This document shows, piece by piece, positions 31,895 through 44,826 of a stretch of 64,000 nt of DNA; the first letter of the stretch is position 1; the number at the start of each line of letters is the position of its first letter. The notes below the pieces were generated by a model, which was not told where the DNA came from, searched no databases, and saw only the letters and a list, made by a program, of their open reading frames with translations. This DNA comes from Diphasiastrum complanatum (lineage: Eukaryota; Streptophyta; Lycopodiopsida; Lycopodiales; Lycopodiaceae): the NCBI GenBank assembly GCA_029204225.1, contig CM055102.1:3778827-3842826 (forward strand), in the 5' to 3' direction. The position numbers were made by a program, and so were the translations under genes.

Positions 31895-33858
31895 CTATAC
31901 ATCATGCCAAGCCATGGATTCCAAGGCATTTTGTGCACTTGAAGATACATCAATTAAACTATTAAGTGCATACATAGTGTTGCCAAAGACAACTTGCCTT
32001 GCTTGATCCATATGATTGAGCCTTGATGGCTCCATCTTGATACTCAAGATCCTTCTTGGAGTCCTCGTGTCTTGAGGTTGATCCTCCACTTGACTTGACT
32101 CCAAAACATCAATGAATTGAATAAGGTGTTGATCCAAAGGTGCTTCTTCAAGTTTACAAATCTTCCACTCTTGAAAGATCACATTTCCACCATTGACAAA
32201 TTTTGTGGTTGAAAACAAGTAGATTCTACAATCTCTACTTGAAGAGCAAAACACTATCATTATTCCTATCATTGAAATAGGATAATCTTTGGTCCTTACA
32301 TTGGAATGATCATGCACAAAGCATGTGGACACAAAGATTTTCAAAGCAAATGATGTTTCATCTTTTATGACTCTATTCAACCTATTACAAAAATATTTAT
32401 CCAATGAAATTGCTTTATCAACAACAAATGTAGATTTCAAAGCATCCCATTTGATTGTCTTGTCATACAAAGTAATAAACACCATGAATCTTAAAGTAAG
32501 AAACAAGTCACGTCATGTCTACTACTACTTTCCAAAAAGTATTCAAAGATAGTAGACTCTCCAATGCTCACCACCCTTGCAAGATGCACACTTGAATGGA
32601 CAATTTGCATGCAGTTTGATGACTTGGCCATTGTCATTGAGGACTCCCTTGGAACTCTCATGATTTGAGGCTGATCCTCAAGATCTTCCTCCTTTTGATG
32701 CTCCTCCTCAATGCAAGCAAGATCACACTTTGCCAAGATCTCCTCTCGAGTGATCTCCTCCTTTGCCAAGCTCATTCTTTCAAAAGCAACACTAGCTTCC
32801 AACTTAAACAATCTTCCATATTTAAAGCCCTTTGCAATGCAAACATCATTCTTCAAGATGAAGCAAACACCATGCTTAAAGTGGACATCCAAACCACTTT
32901 TTAAGAGTAGACCAACGCTAAGCATATTCTTGGTGATTGATGGTACATAAATGACATTTTCTAGATCCATGCATTTTGAGGATTCTAGACACAAAGAGAT
33001 GGTGCCAACACCATCTATCCTACACTCTTCATCATTTACAGTAAAGACAAACTTTTTAGCATCATTGAACGAGTGTAAGGTTGAGAAAAAGTCCTTTTCA
33101 CAAGACATGTGGGAGCTAGCCCAACTGTCGATCCACCAATTGTCTCTTGAATTGCTATTGCTTGTTGGTGAGGATGTAGATGTCATCAAGAATACATCTA
33201 CTTTATCCTCCTCCTCCTCCTTTGCAAGGTTTCCTTGTTTGTCCTCCTCCACTTGTGCTCTTAGCCTCTTGTAGCATTCAGATGCATAATGCCCCTTCTT
33301 TCCACAAAAGAAGCATTTCTGCTTTGACTTGTCCTTTGAGCTTGATGCATCATCCTCTTCTTTGGCCTCCTTTGGATGCTTCTTCTTTCCATTGGTCTTC
33401 TTTTTTCCCTTGAATGAGAAATTGGCTTTCTCATCACCATCCTACAATGACAAGGAACTCATCCTAGATTTTGCATGGAGCATCCTACACTCTTCAACCA
33501 CTAATACACTGTGAAGTTTTTCTATAGTTGGCAAAGTGTCTTGGATGGCAAAACTTTGGACCAAATTTGCAAAGTCATCTCCTAGACCATTAAGAACAAT
33601 TTGTACAAGCTCTCCATCATGAATCTTCTCTCCAATGGAAGCCAACTCCCTATTCAGAGACTTGATTCTGAGTACATAATCTTGTGCACTCTCCTCACTT
33701 CTCTTCATGCTTTGCAAAATCTGATTTCTAAGCATGAGTGCTCTTGAAGTGTTACTAGATTCATAGATTGATTTTAAAGACTTCCAAGCCTCTTTAGCAC
33801 TATTACATGCTGATACTTCTCTCAGCAAATCATTGCTCACATTTATCTTCACACAATG
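31895..33858 (-). pseudogene. Copia E: gag, protease and linker, integrase and RT deleted
   Basis: Related to copia C. The gag segment reads ACNSAKEAWKSLKSIYESSN, IVLNGLGDDFANLVQSFAIQ and VVEECRMLHAK (33852-33442). A CCHC-type zinc-knuckle region follows at 33400-33260 (KQKCFFCGKKGHYASECYKR-like). Then WWIDSWASSHMSC stands at the protease active site, where the family motif is DSGASSH. The segments GRLFKLEA and, after a break, FVHDHSNVRTKDYP and an integrase/RT linker end at 31895. Integrase core, RT and RNase H are missing. The right side ends inside gag, next to unrelated sequence. Confidence 0.82.
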
Positions 33859-34560
33859 AAGTGCAAGCCTAGTATTTCAGTTTTTAACATATCTTGAAAT
33901 GAAACTAATGATATAAAAGATAACACTTGAGTTTCGGCACTATATTCATATATGCTCAAAAAAGTCCTTAATATCGAATTGTGCAAAATATTTTGACGTA
34001 ACACATTTTCTAATTCTTCTTTATCATTCGTATATCTATTCGAATTGCAAGCAATCAGATTGTCAAAAAATGATCTTTTTGCAAGCTGTCCTATCACGAA
34101 TGAATTTATGCGCCGAGTCACATCTACTAAAATATCTATTATGGATAACAATTGTAAATGTGATACGTCAATCTTAAAAAGAGAACGCAGATACGTAGAC
34201 AAAGAAAATACTATGTATTTTATTCAAACTGGATAAGTTTTACATAAAGTGCATGTATACCACTTATTTCGTTCCTCATTTGTATATGTATATTTCCATA
34301 AAAAAACATTAGCTATTGCATAAGGTAGGACGTTTTCATTCAAATTTTGAAACTTCTTATTATGTTCTTTTTTGAAGAAATTTGTATTTCCACATGTAGA
34401 ACAACATTTCATTTGTCCGATAATTCTCATGCACAACGTTTTTCAGACATCTTGATATTCTTTTGTTTTAAACCATCCATCGACATATGACATAAATTGT
34501 TTTCTTTTCTTCTGAAAAACATTTTCTTTTGCGATTTACGTCTTTCTGTTAACGTTCATT
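33859..34560 (-). pseudogene. Unrecognised coding remnant with Cys-pair motifs
   Basis: The minus strand from about 34560 down reads a basic start, FMSYVDGWFKTKEYQDV, CMRIIGQMKCCSTCGN, NVLPYAIANVFLWKY, WYTCTLCKTYPV, one stop, then FSLSTYLRSLFKIDVSHLQL, DILVDVTRRINSFVIGQLAK and SFISLVSFQDML. The C-x2-C pairs suggest a zinc-binding N-terminus of a transposon protein, but the family is unknown to me. It is cut by copia E at 33858. Confidence 0.4.
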
Positions 34561-36788
34561 TCGTTTGTAATTGCATTTTTTATAAGACAGTTGATCGTGT
34601 GTTTTCAACTCTAAGCAAATAAATCTTTTATTTTCTTTGAAAAATTGTTTCTATTGAGTATTGACTTCGAATCGATATTATTCGCCTTATGCCAAAGCAC
34701 AAAATTTTTCTTGATAAGATTTTGACTATCAAAATAAATAGCGAGAGATGAAACAATCATCAAGGGTGTTAGTCATTGTCAAAAATACAGATTCGGAAAA
34801 CATTTACAAACAAAACGAATTTCGTATGGCATAATTTTTGAACTAAAATTTTATATGCTATAAAAAACAATAGATCTGTACTAAAATAACAAATTAAAAT
34901 TTACAGCATTAAAATTGTATCATTTATTCAATGTTGTAAGAAAAACAGCATTTGAATAAAAAATAGAAAATAATTTTTAATATTTTATAATAAATAAGAA
35001 TTCTAAATGCAATACACATAATTTTGATAACAATTGCATATAAAATTATATTTATTTTGATACAGAAAGAATGTCCAAATTCAAATTTTTTTTTCTTCAA
35101 AATTCAAAATTATTGGAGAATCATGATATGTGTTGAACTATTTTGTGTTCCTAAAGATGGTATCACCTATTGTAGTATAAATTGTTGGTAAAAGAGTTTG
35201 TACAAAGAATTCAAAAAAGAGTTTCTTGAATCTTTACGATTATAGTTCTTATACATCGATACTATTAGATAGTATGAACTATCAATAATATCCGACAATC
35301 TGATATCGTTTAATCTTACTATCTAATGCTATTGGAAATATGATAAGATCATAAAATTCAAGCAATTAATGACTAAGTTGAAAGCAATGTTAAACACGTT
35401 TTTAGATCTATGAATATATAAAATGTAATGTTTTTTACTATTTTGAAAGGATATGAGTAGATTACAACCACATTCCATTTTAGATTTATATGGTTATTAC
35501 AAGTTCTACGAATTGTAATTGTCTATTCATTTAGTTTTTTATATTTTTGCAATTTATTTCCAGCAAATTTTAAATATCAATATATTTTAAATATTTTGAA
35601 TACGCATATTGTGAAAGGAGCTGAATATTATATTCACTCTAACAAATATTTATAAGTAATGAGACTATATTTGTAAAATAAATTACAGTTGTTTTTCAAT
35701 GAGACATAGTTATGCTCAAATTATTGTTTCTTATTTTTTCTTTGTTGAATAAACAAGTTGTTTTTTCAATTTATGAGAAATGAATTCAAAAATGAATTAC
35801 TAATGTCATGAGCTATAAGATGACTTGGATTCTACTATTATGTAAATGGACTCTATTACAAAACATCAGTACTGTAGTTTGATAATTACTGTTATTGATT
35901 TTATTTTCTATTTGTTTTATTGCACTTTGCAAGACATATCATTTAATTTTTTTATTTGGAAAAACAAAGAGAGCTCTTTGTAGAATATTTAAAATATGCT
36001 CAGAACGTTAGCATTTGCTAGAAAAAGTCAGTTGTTAGAAAGCCATCTATTTGATCAAGTGTAAGATTGCAAAAAGAGAGGTGGCGATTTGCCTCTCAAA
36101 TTTATAAACTAGGAGATTTGCCTTTCTCCCAAACGCCAATGCCATATGATAAATAAAATTTGAAATTGCCAATCGCAAATTGCCACGACATATTTGAAAT
36201 AGTCTACAAAGCTCGCAAATTATTTTTTCAAGTGATATTCTTTATCAATTCTTAATCTTTCTTTGTGGAGCAGATAAGTTGTCCTCTTGATTGATAGGAA
36301 ATGAGTTCTAAAATAAACTACTAATGTCATGAGCTACAGAACGACTTGGATTCTGTTATTGTGCAAATGAACCCTGCTACAAGGCGTCTAAAATTTTCAA
36401 TCTATTTTTTTAATGATTGTCGTTTTGAAATTTTTTTGTAAATTGAAAATAAGAAATCATTATAATACTCACGATTCAACTCTCATTTCACATTTGATGA
36501 GCTCAATCTTGAATTTTGAATCTAAGTATAGACACAAGAAAAAAATTATAATTGTGAATTTTTTTTTATGATTAATTGTTGTATATAACTCATACTAGTC
36601 ATATTTACTATTGTTTCTTAATTTTTAAATTACCTCTTCATTGCATGAATATAAGTCATCTACAAATTTATATGTTATCTGAAAATGGTTGATCAGTAGG
36701 CCTCGTATTCAGCACTCATACAAAGCATGATGACAAACAATTAACTCTCTCCTAGCTATTGATTCTTGGAAACAGTTTTGTTCACAAT
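34561..36788. other. AT-rich interval without genes
   Basis: Very AT-rich, stops in all frames. Contains a diverged direct repeat (annotated separately). No LTR ends, terminal repeats or RNA genes were recognised. Confidence 0.55.
35765..36385. repeat. Diverged direct repeat, copies about 35765-35870 and 36284-36385
   Basis: Both copies share gagaaatgaattc/ggaaatgagttc, then actaatgtcatgagcta, gacttggattct and aatggactctattacaa/aatgaaccctgctacaa. The copies are in the same orientation about 520 bases apart, so they may be the ends of a small insertion or of an old LTR-like pair. Confidence 0.7.
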
Positions 36789-37854
<1,066 letters not shown>

Positions 37855-38092
37855 TTACAAGATAGCTAAACAAAGAATTACAAGACAAGTGAACGCTAAT
37901 CAACTATTTAGTTATTCTTTGTTATGGCTAATTGTTTCAGTTGAGCATGGAGTACAATATGCTGCGCTCAGCGTGAATTATTTTCCTTCGTGTCGTTTTG
38001 TTTTGTTTCATGCTTTAGGGTTTCCAAGGTATGTTCGCTGTTCGTTTCGCTTCGCTTCATGACAAAGTTGCAGGAGTTCACAATTTCTGACA
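37855..38092 (-). repeat. Copia B 3' LTR, truncated
   Basis: Matches 57715-57966: ttacaaga-a-ctaaaca, gttatggctaattgtttcag and ttgcaggagttcacaatttc are shared. It ends ..tgaca at the polypurine tract complement (ctccctctt, 38093-38101). The outer roughly 480 bases of the LTR are absent. Confidence 0.88.
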
Positions 38093-40349
38093 CTCCCTCT
38101 TGAACCTTGCAACTTTGTATGTTTAATCCAATTGCCCTTCTTTGCTTGTGGTTTATCGAGCAGCTTCGTGAGCAGATCTGCAATGATGTCTTCAGACTTT
38201 ATGTACTGGACCCTAAGCTCTCCTTTTGAGATCAAGTCTCGAATGTGATGGTACTTCAGAGGTATACATTTTGTTTTTTAATGAAAAACAGGATTTTGAG
38301 ACAAATATATGGCACTTTGAGAATCCATCATCATCATGCATGGTTCTCCTTGTGGTATGCCAATTGCCTCCAACATCATCTGCAACCAAACTACCTCGTT
38401 CGTCATCTTTGAAACTACGACATATTCAGCTTCGCATGAGGATTGAGCCACCAAGGTTTGCTTTTTGCATATCCAGTTGATTGTTGTTCCACATGTCATT
38501 GAACATCCACCTGTCATGGACTTGTTGTCATCTATGCAGCTTGCCCAGCTTTCATCACTGCAGTGATGCAACTCAAATTATTTTCCTTCATTGTCTGCCT
38601 TGTAGGTTAATCCCATATTTTGGGTACCCTTCAGATATTGTAGGATTTGTTTTGCCATTTGCCAATGCGCCATGCCAGGATTGGAAGAGAATTGGCATAG
38701 ACAGAGAAAGCCAAATCGGGTCTGGTACAAATTGTAAAGTACATCAGATTACTGATTAGGTTTTGGTAGGGTATACCTTTCATCTTTTGTCTTTCCTCCT
38801 CTATTTCCGGACAATCCTGCTTCGTCAATTTGGCTCCAGCTATCATTGATGTGGATTTTTTTTTGTAGTCCATCATTCGATATTGCTTCAGTACTTTTCT
38901 GGTGTGCTCTGACTGACTCAGATGTATTTCTCCTTTTATTCCATCTCTTATGATCTTCAGTCCAAGGCATTTTGTTGTTTCTCCCAGATCTGTGATTTCA
39001 TAATTGATAGAAATCTGACTCTTCATGTCCTTGATTAGTATCATGGAGTTTCCTATCATAAGAGAATCATCCACGAAAATAGTCAGAATCACAAAATCTC
39101 TTCCTACTCTCTTTATATAGACATTATAGTCTGGTTGTGTAGAATTGAAGTCTAGAGACTTCAGAAGACTGTCGAGCTTCTTGTACCAAGCTCGTGATGT
39201 TTGCTTCAGACTATAAATGCATCTTTGCAACCAATAGACATATTGTTGATTGTCGGAGTCTTCAAATCCTTCAGGCTACTTCATGAAAATTTCTTCCTCT
39301 AGATCTCTGTGGAGAAAGGCTGTCTTTACGTCAATCTGGTGAATTTCTAAATTGTGTTGTGTAGCATATGCAAGGAGCAGTTGAATGCTTTTCATCTTCA
39401 CCATTGGCGAATACGTGTTGAAATAATTGACTCTGTATCTTTGTGTGTAGCCCTTTGCCACAAGCCTTGCTTTGTAACCTCCAACAGTGCCATCTGATTT
39501 CATTTTTCTTTTGCACACCCACTTGCAGTCGACGATCTTTTTATTTTCGGGCAATGGCTCTATTGTCCATGCCTCGTTTCACCTCATTGATTCGATCTCC
39601 TCTAACATTGTTTGCTTCTAGAGTTCTCCCTCTAGACTCTAGACAGCTTCTAGATATGTAGTTGGCTCTTCAATGAAGCTGCAATACCCAAATTTTGTGT
39701 TTCCGCTCCACTAAAGATTGTCAGTATATCGATCTGGAGGTCTTCTCCAATAATAGTCTTTTGATCCATAGGACCTCTTTTGTTGTTGTTGTTGTTGTTG
39801 TTGTAAGGGCCTTGTACTCAGCCTCACAAGATGATAGTGAATAGTGTCTTGTTTCTTGGATAGCCAAAATGTTGAAAAATGAAAAATCATCTATCTTGAC
39901 TTTAGGATTTTGGCAAAGTTTTTTCTATGTCTTGTTGACCTTCTGGGTTCGATTCGTCGTTCTTCGAATGTTTCTGCTTTGTGGGGTCGATCTTCTACTT
40001 CTTGCTGCTCTAGAGTTTGGGGCTCAAGATTCTGATTTGATGTTTGTCCTCGATCTCCCTCTTGAATTGGCAACAATGTGAAGATCTGATGGTCTTTTTC
40101 ATCCTTCAGTCTAGAGAATGCGGACTCATCGAACTTCACATCTCTACTCGAAATGACCTTCTTTATGGTTGGATTGTAGAGTCTGTACACTTGTGATCCG
40201 TTCGAGTATCCAACCATGATTGTTTGCTCTGATTTTTCATCGAGCTTGTTTCTTTCTTCTTTTGGAATGTGATTGTATGCTGCACATCCGAATACACACA
40301 CGTAAGACAGATCAGGCTTTGTACATGTCCACATTTCGTACGGTGTCTT
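38093..40349 (-). pseudogene. Copia B pol, downstream part (integrase end, RT, RNase H)
   Basis: From right to left: YKNKTPYEMW, VFGCAAYNHIPKEERNKLDE and VISSRDVKFDESAF (40349-40100). The RT N-terminus follows with DCKWVCKRKMKSDG, GYKARLVAKGYTQ and IDVKTAFLH (39554-39280), then YSLKQTSRAWYKKL, the catalytic ILTIFVDDSLMIGNS (about 39070) and TRPDLAFSV (38700). RNase H has DESWASCIDDNKSMTGG, SSCEAEYVVVSK and DSQSAIYLSQNPVFH (38571-38278), and the C-terminal IIADLLTKLLDK is at about 38170. Frame breaks at about 39250, 38630 and 38280 make it inactive. Confidence 0.9.
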
Positions 40350-40354
40350 GTTTT

Positions 40355-41228
40355 TGTAAAACACTTGATCAGACAGATCTCGATTCTATTAACAAAGTGT
40401 GCAGTTTACTTGAGAAAGGATGAGAAAGAAACGAACGCGAACTCGAAACATTTCTATTTATGATCAACCTCGAAGGATTCGTGAAATTTATTTTGGAGTC
40501 AACTCGAAAGCTTCGCGAAACAGTTTCTTGTAGAAGCTCGTGATTTTTCTTGTTGAAACTCGAAAGATTCGCGAACAGAATCTTGTCGTGGAATATTTTG
40601 TTTCTTGTTCAGTTCTCAGATGTCACAAAATTGTCGTGAACAATTCAAAAAATATTATGAATTTCTTTTTCAAGCTCAAAGTTGTCATCTGTCGCAAACA
40701 ATTCGCGAAAGACAAAAATGTCACGAAGAGAACAATTCGCGAAACACGGAGCTGAGACAAAGAGATGGACTGTCACGAATAGAATTTATTCGACCCTAGA
40801 AACATATCATTTATTTGAATATCAACCGTCGTAAATGGTTAGATATCTACTGTTACAAAATTAAAAGGCCAAAAGACTCGTAAATAAAAGGCCAAAAGAC
40901 ATGTCCTATAGCAATATAAATACATGTGCACTACTCGTTGTAACTCACTCACTCACTCAGAGACACAACAATGAGACAAGACAGCAAGAGATGTATATTG
41001 ATGATTCAGATTCAAAATTATAAAAATTCATTTTTGATCAATAGTTTCTTATTGTCTAAAATTGTCTAAAGTTGTCTCTTATTTTCACAAACATATTCAA
41101 TCAGAGCAAATATTGTTTTGTTAGTACATAGATCATACACAGACCTGATTGAAGACATTGATATTAGTTTGATTTATTCAAACTTTCATCGTGCTCTCTG
41201 TGAAAGAATAATTACTATTTTTTCTATA
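40355..41228 (+). repeat. Copia A 5' LTR
   Basis: Starts TGTAAAACACTTGATCAG and ends ttttttctata (the partner ends ctaca). A TATA-like tataaata at about 40916 precedes the conserved actcgttgtaactcac block. Compared with the 3' LTR it has a local duplication, aaaggccaaaagac twice at 40863-40902, where the 3' LTR has it once. Followed by tggtgtcaaaagg, a worn primer-binding site (41230). Confidence 0.93.
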
Positions 41229-43001
41229 GTGGTGTCAAAAGGTACAGGTTCAAAGTTGATATAGTGATATCAGAACGAATCAGAGTCGAAACAATAGTAT
41301 CTTTGCACCCCTCTCAGCATTTTTCATACATCCATCAACAAGCCGTTATCTGGAGGTTATTCAGAAATAGAAGATGTCGTCGATCATCAATATTCAGACT
41401 AAGATCACTACGATCTTGGATCTAGAAGATTCAAACTACTTGATTTGAAAATTAAAGACTTCACTCTTATTGAAGGGCAAAGGTCTATGGCAATGGGTAG
41501 AACCAATAGAGGAGAAGCCAGTAGTTACTCTTGGCAAAGAACTTCGAGAATGGAGTTTAAAAAATGACAAAGCTATAGCAATTAGTGTGTCTTCAGTGCA
41601 TGACAATATAATGCTAGATCTTACATCAATTTTGAACGCAAAAGATTTATGGGAAGAATTGCAAACCAAGAATGAGACTCAATTTTGTAATCAGATCATG
41701 TTCTTGGAAGACCAATTAACTTACCTATAGTGGGACGACAAAGACCTGAACACATTTGTGCGAAAGATTAAAGATCTGTTTATTTTCTTGTAGAATTTTG
41801 GTGCAAAAAATATAATCTCCAAGGAAAAACAGCTTAGTTATTTTCTTCGAGCCCTACCCAGGTCATTCCACACAACTCAAACCTTATTGGAAAAAGATGC
41901 GACAATGACACTTCAAAAGGCAATAGACAGAGTTAAAGAGGAAGTACAAGCTCGTGAACGCTATGACAACAAATTGAAGCATGATATGCCAACTCACTAT
42001 GTGTGGGAATATTTGATAAATGGATAAATAAGGTGATGGATGATTTTAGTAGATAAATAGATTGGTAAAAGATTTGGTGGATGTATTGATTAAGGATTTG
42101 GTAGTTGGATTTAAAAGAAAAAAGGTAGATGTAAGAAATGGATTGATTATTTTGTGAATTGATGGATACTCGAAAGAATAAATCTTCTAAGAAGTCTAAG
42201 TTTAAGAGGGAGTTGTCTAAAAAGAATGAGTCTAAGACAAATGATCAACAATCTGGAAAACAACAGAAAAATTCTAGTGATAAGAAGATCTGCAACAGAT
42301 GCAAAAGATCAGGTCACACATAAGATAAGTGTTGGTTAAATTCAAAGATTGAATGCATTCATTGTCATAAACGGGGTTCATGCAGCAATAGACTACTATC
42401 AGAATCCCAGAAACAAAAAGGAGCAGAATCGAAGCAAACCTTCAGATTCAAACTATGTCGAAGACAAAGCAGAATGCTCCAGAGCAGCAGAAGACATGAC
42501 AACAAGAAACTTAGCAACTTATGTTAGTGCTGATCTATGTTGTTCATCTAATTCAATTCGAGAAGTAGTACTTGATTCGAGAGCCACCTCACATTTTGTT
42601 TCCTCGAAACAAATTTTTTCTGAGTACAAGAAGACGAACTATTCGAGATTTATTATACTCGGAGATGGTTCTAACCACGTGGTTGATGGAATTGATGTAC
42701 TATGGCTGGACACAAATCAGGGTGACAAAAAACTTGAGAAAATTCTCTCTATGTCCCTACTCTTGACAAAGATCTTCTATCCATAGCTAAGATAGTCGAT
42801 ATAGGCATGTCAGTAACCTTCACAAAGAACTCTTGTAAACTATTCGAGGAAGATTCTGATAACCTAGTTGCCAAAGACAACGGAGAAGAAAATTTGTATC
42901 ACTTGAACATTTGAACAAGAATCGAACAAGCGAATCAAACTCAGGAATCAACAGATATATTGTGGCACAAGAGGCTATATCACATGAACATGGAAGCCTT
43001 G
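41229..43001 (+). pseudogene. Copia A gag, protease and integrase start
   Basis: MSSIINIQTKITTI at about 41373, then LLLKGKGLWQWVEPIEEKP, VHDNIMLDLTSILNAKDLWE (to 41730), a stop, and further gag. The CCHC knuckle is at about 42290-42335 (CNRCKRSGHT..KCW) with a stop inside it. The protease region has DSRATSHFV (42570) at the family motif DSGATSH, and ILGDGSNHVVDG. The integrase zinc region starts ILWHKRLYHMNMEAL at 42955-42999, where copia C is inserted. An insertion of unrelated text around 42000-42165 (ending the DMPTHYVWEYL frame) adds further damage. Confidence 0.85.
42997..43001. repeat. Target site duplication of copia C, left copy
   Basis: ccttg directly before the left LTR; the same five bases follow the right LTR at 49431-49435. 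Confidence 0.95.
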
Positions 43002-43656
43002 TGTGAAAATTGTCAACATTTCCTAGCTAGTTTGAGGCCTAAATTGGCTAAAATTGTAAATAGTTTTGGTTTTGGAGTTTCGCACGTGTGAACCAGGCCA
43101 CAATGTTTTTATTTACTGTATTTTTTCAGTATGATGAAGTGTCAAACTTCATACCCTTCAAAATGAGACCATTTTGATGTATTTTGGTCATATAAGCCAT
43201 TTTTAGCTATTTTTCCTATATAGGGAATATCTAGGGTCAAGTACCTTCTAGAGAGAGGAGAGAGAGTCATCTTCCTCATCCATAAATAGTAGGGAAGTCG
43301 TGGAGAACAGGTTGGAGAAACCTTTTGTATGCTTCATTGAGATCAATAGATCATTGTCATTGTTTCTTCCTCCATTGAGAGCATTGTTGTGTGTATTGTC
43401 TTCAAGCTATTGTGTATGATCTTAGGTGCTTTTCAAAAGTGGTAGGCTGATGTATTATGGACTGTATAATGCTATTTTGGGCCGCACTTGATGTTTATGG
43501 AAGTTTCCATTTGTGGTAAATGCTTTTTGATCAAGTTCTTTGCATTCTAGGTAGCATAGAATGTGTTGCCAATTCCTAGCTTATGTAGTTTGGAGTGCAA
43601 GCATTCAAGCCAATGATCTTGGAGTTTAGATCCACTTAGGATCTGTATTTTTCACA
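43002..43656 (+). repeat. Copia C 5' LTR
   Basis: TGTGAAAATTGTCAAC ... GTATTTTTCACA, 655 bases. A TATA-like segment cctatatag at about 43221 and the aaatagtagg region (43285) are candidates for the promoter. Contains the G-box-like cgcacgtgtg. Confidence 0.97.
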
Positions 43657-43668
43657 TGGTATCAGAGC
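43657..43668 (+). promoter_or_regulatory. Primer-binding site of copia C
   Basis: tggtatcagagc directly after the LTR: exact complement of the 3' end of plant initiator tRNA-Met, the usual primer of plant copia elements. Confidence 0.97.
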
Positions 43669-44826
43669 TGGTTGGCTTCTATTTATAGTAAGTATTCCAT
43701 TTTTGGTGATATTTGGATGTTTGATCAAGTTCTAGCATGATTTTGCATTGCTTTGTTGATCAAATCTTACTAACCTTTGTTTTGTGAGTTGAACTTGTGG
43801 ATCAAAAGCATATTTCAGGTCTATTGAAGATCAGAGGCTGAAAAGAAACTATTTTGGATCAGATCATAACACCTAATCATTTGTGATTGTGAGGCTTGTG
43901 CATATTCAATACTAACAATGTTCTTTTCAATCCTATTGTTGACAATCTCCATTCTTGGATGAACACTCTCCTTAAGTGGATGAAACTTCTCCTTAAGTGG
44001 ATGACAAATGCTCTTTTGAGTGAGTTGTAATTCTCCTAAAGGCTGAGCAAAGCTCCCATTTGGATGAAAGATCCCCTTTTTTGGGTGAACATATTGTAAG
44101 CTCCATTGTGAAGAGCATATTGTAAAGATTGTCATCAATTTTGGCATAAATTTTGGTGTACTTTGTTGAGCATGTAAGTAACTCTCCTTATGTAATTTGA
44201 TTGGAGCATTTGCTGGAAGGTGTTAACCATTATGCAAGTGTGTTTTCATGTTCTTAACAGGTTGAGGAACATTCTCATGTGAAGTGATCTTAGATCTACA
44301 TCTAAACACCAAGATTTGACAAGATAGTGAAGCTAGTCTTGTGATTCACTAAGTGTGCTCATTCATTCACCTCTAAATCTTGTATTTATCACTTGCTGGA
44401 GTTTATAAACTTTTAGAAGTGTGGTTTACATGTGGTTTTACAGGTTGAATCAATATCTTAGTGTGTTGATCATATGTTGATCAAGTTTGTTCATTACTAG
44501 GTAATCTTGGCATCCTAGTTGGGTATTTTCTAAGAATGCAAGTAACTCTTCACACCATAACTTGATTTGGTCACTTGCTGGAAAGTTTGAGAGCTTAAGC
44601 AAGAGTGTGTTCAGGTTGGTTTGATTTTGTAATCCATTCTTAGTGTGTGCAAAGTGTTGCATGTGTTTCAATCTTCCTTTTTATGCTTGGAAACCATCTA
44701 GGTTCAAGATAGAAGTGTTTTAGGGTCCTAAATCTTCATAGATCTCTTTATCTATCATTTGTTGAGAGAAAAGTGAGTGCTAAGTGCTTTAGGACAGAAC
44801 CTAAAAGTTGAAGAAACATTAGAATC
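43669..44826 (+). repeat. Copia C leader with internal repeats
   Basis: 1.16-kb untranslated leader. Around 43950-44090 a short unit (ctccttaagtggatga and variants) repeats about six times. From 44165 to 44660 longer units recur, each with a gtaactct block, ttga-t-gg--catttgctgga or cacttgctgga, and an aagtgtg-t---atg block ending in a caggttg motif (44256-44270, 44440-44447, 44610-44617). No conserved open frame. Confidence 0.75.
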
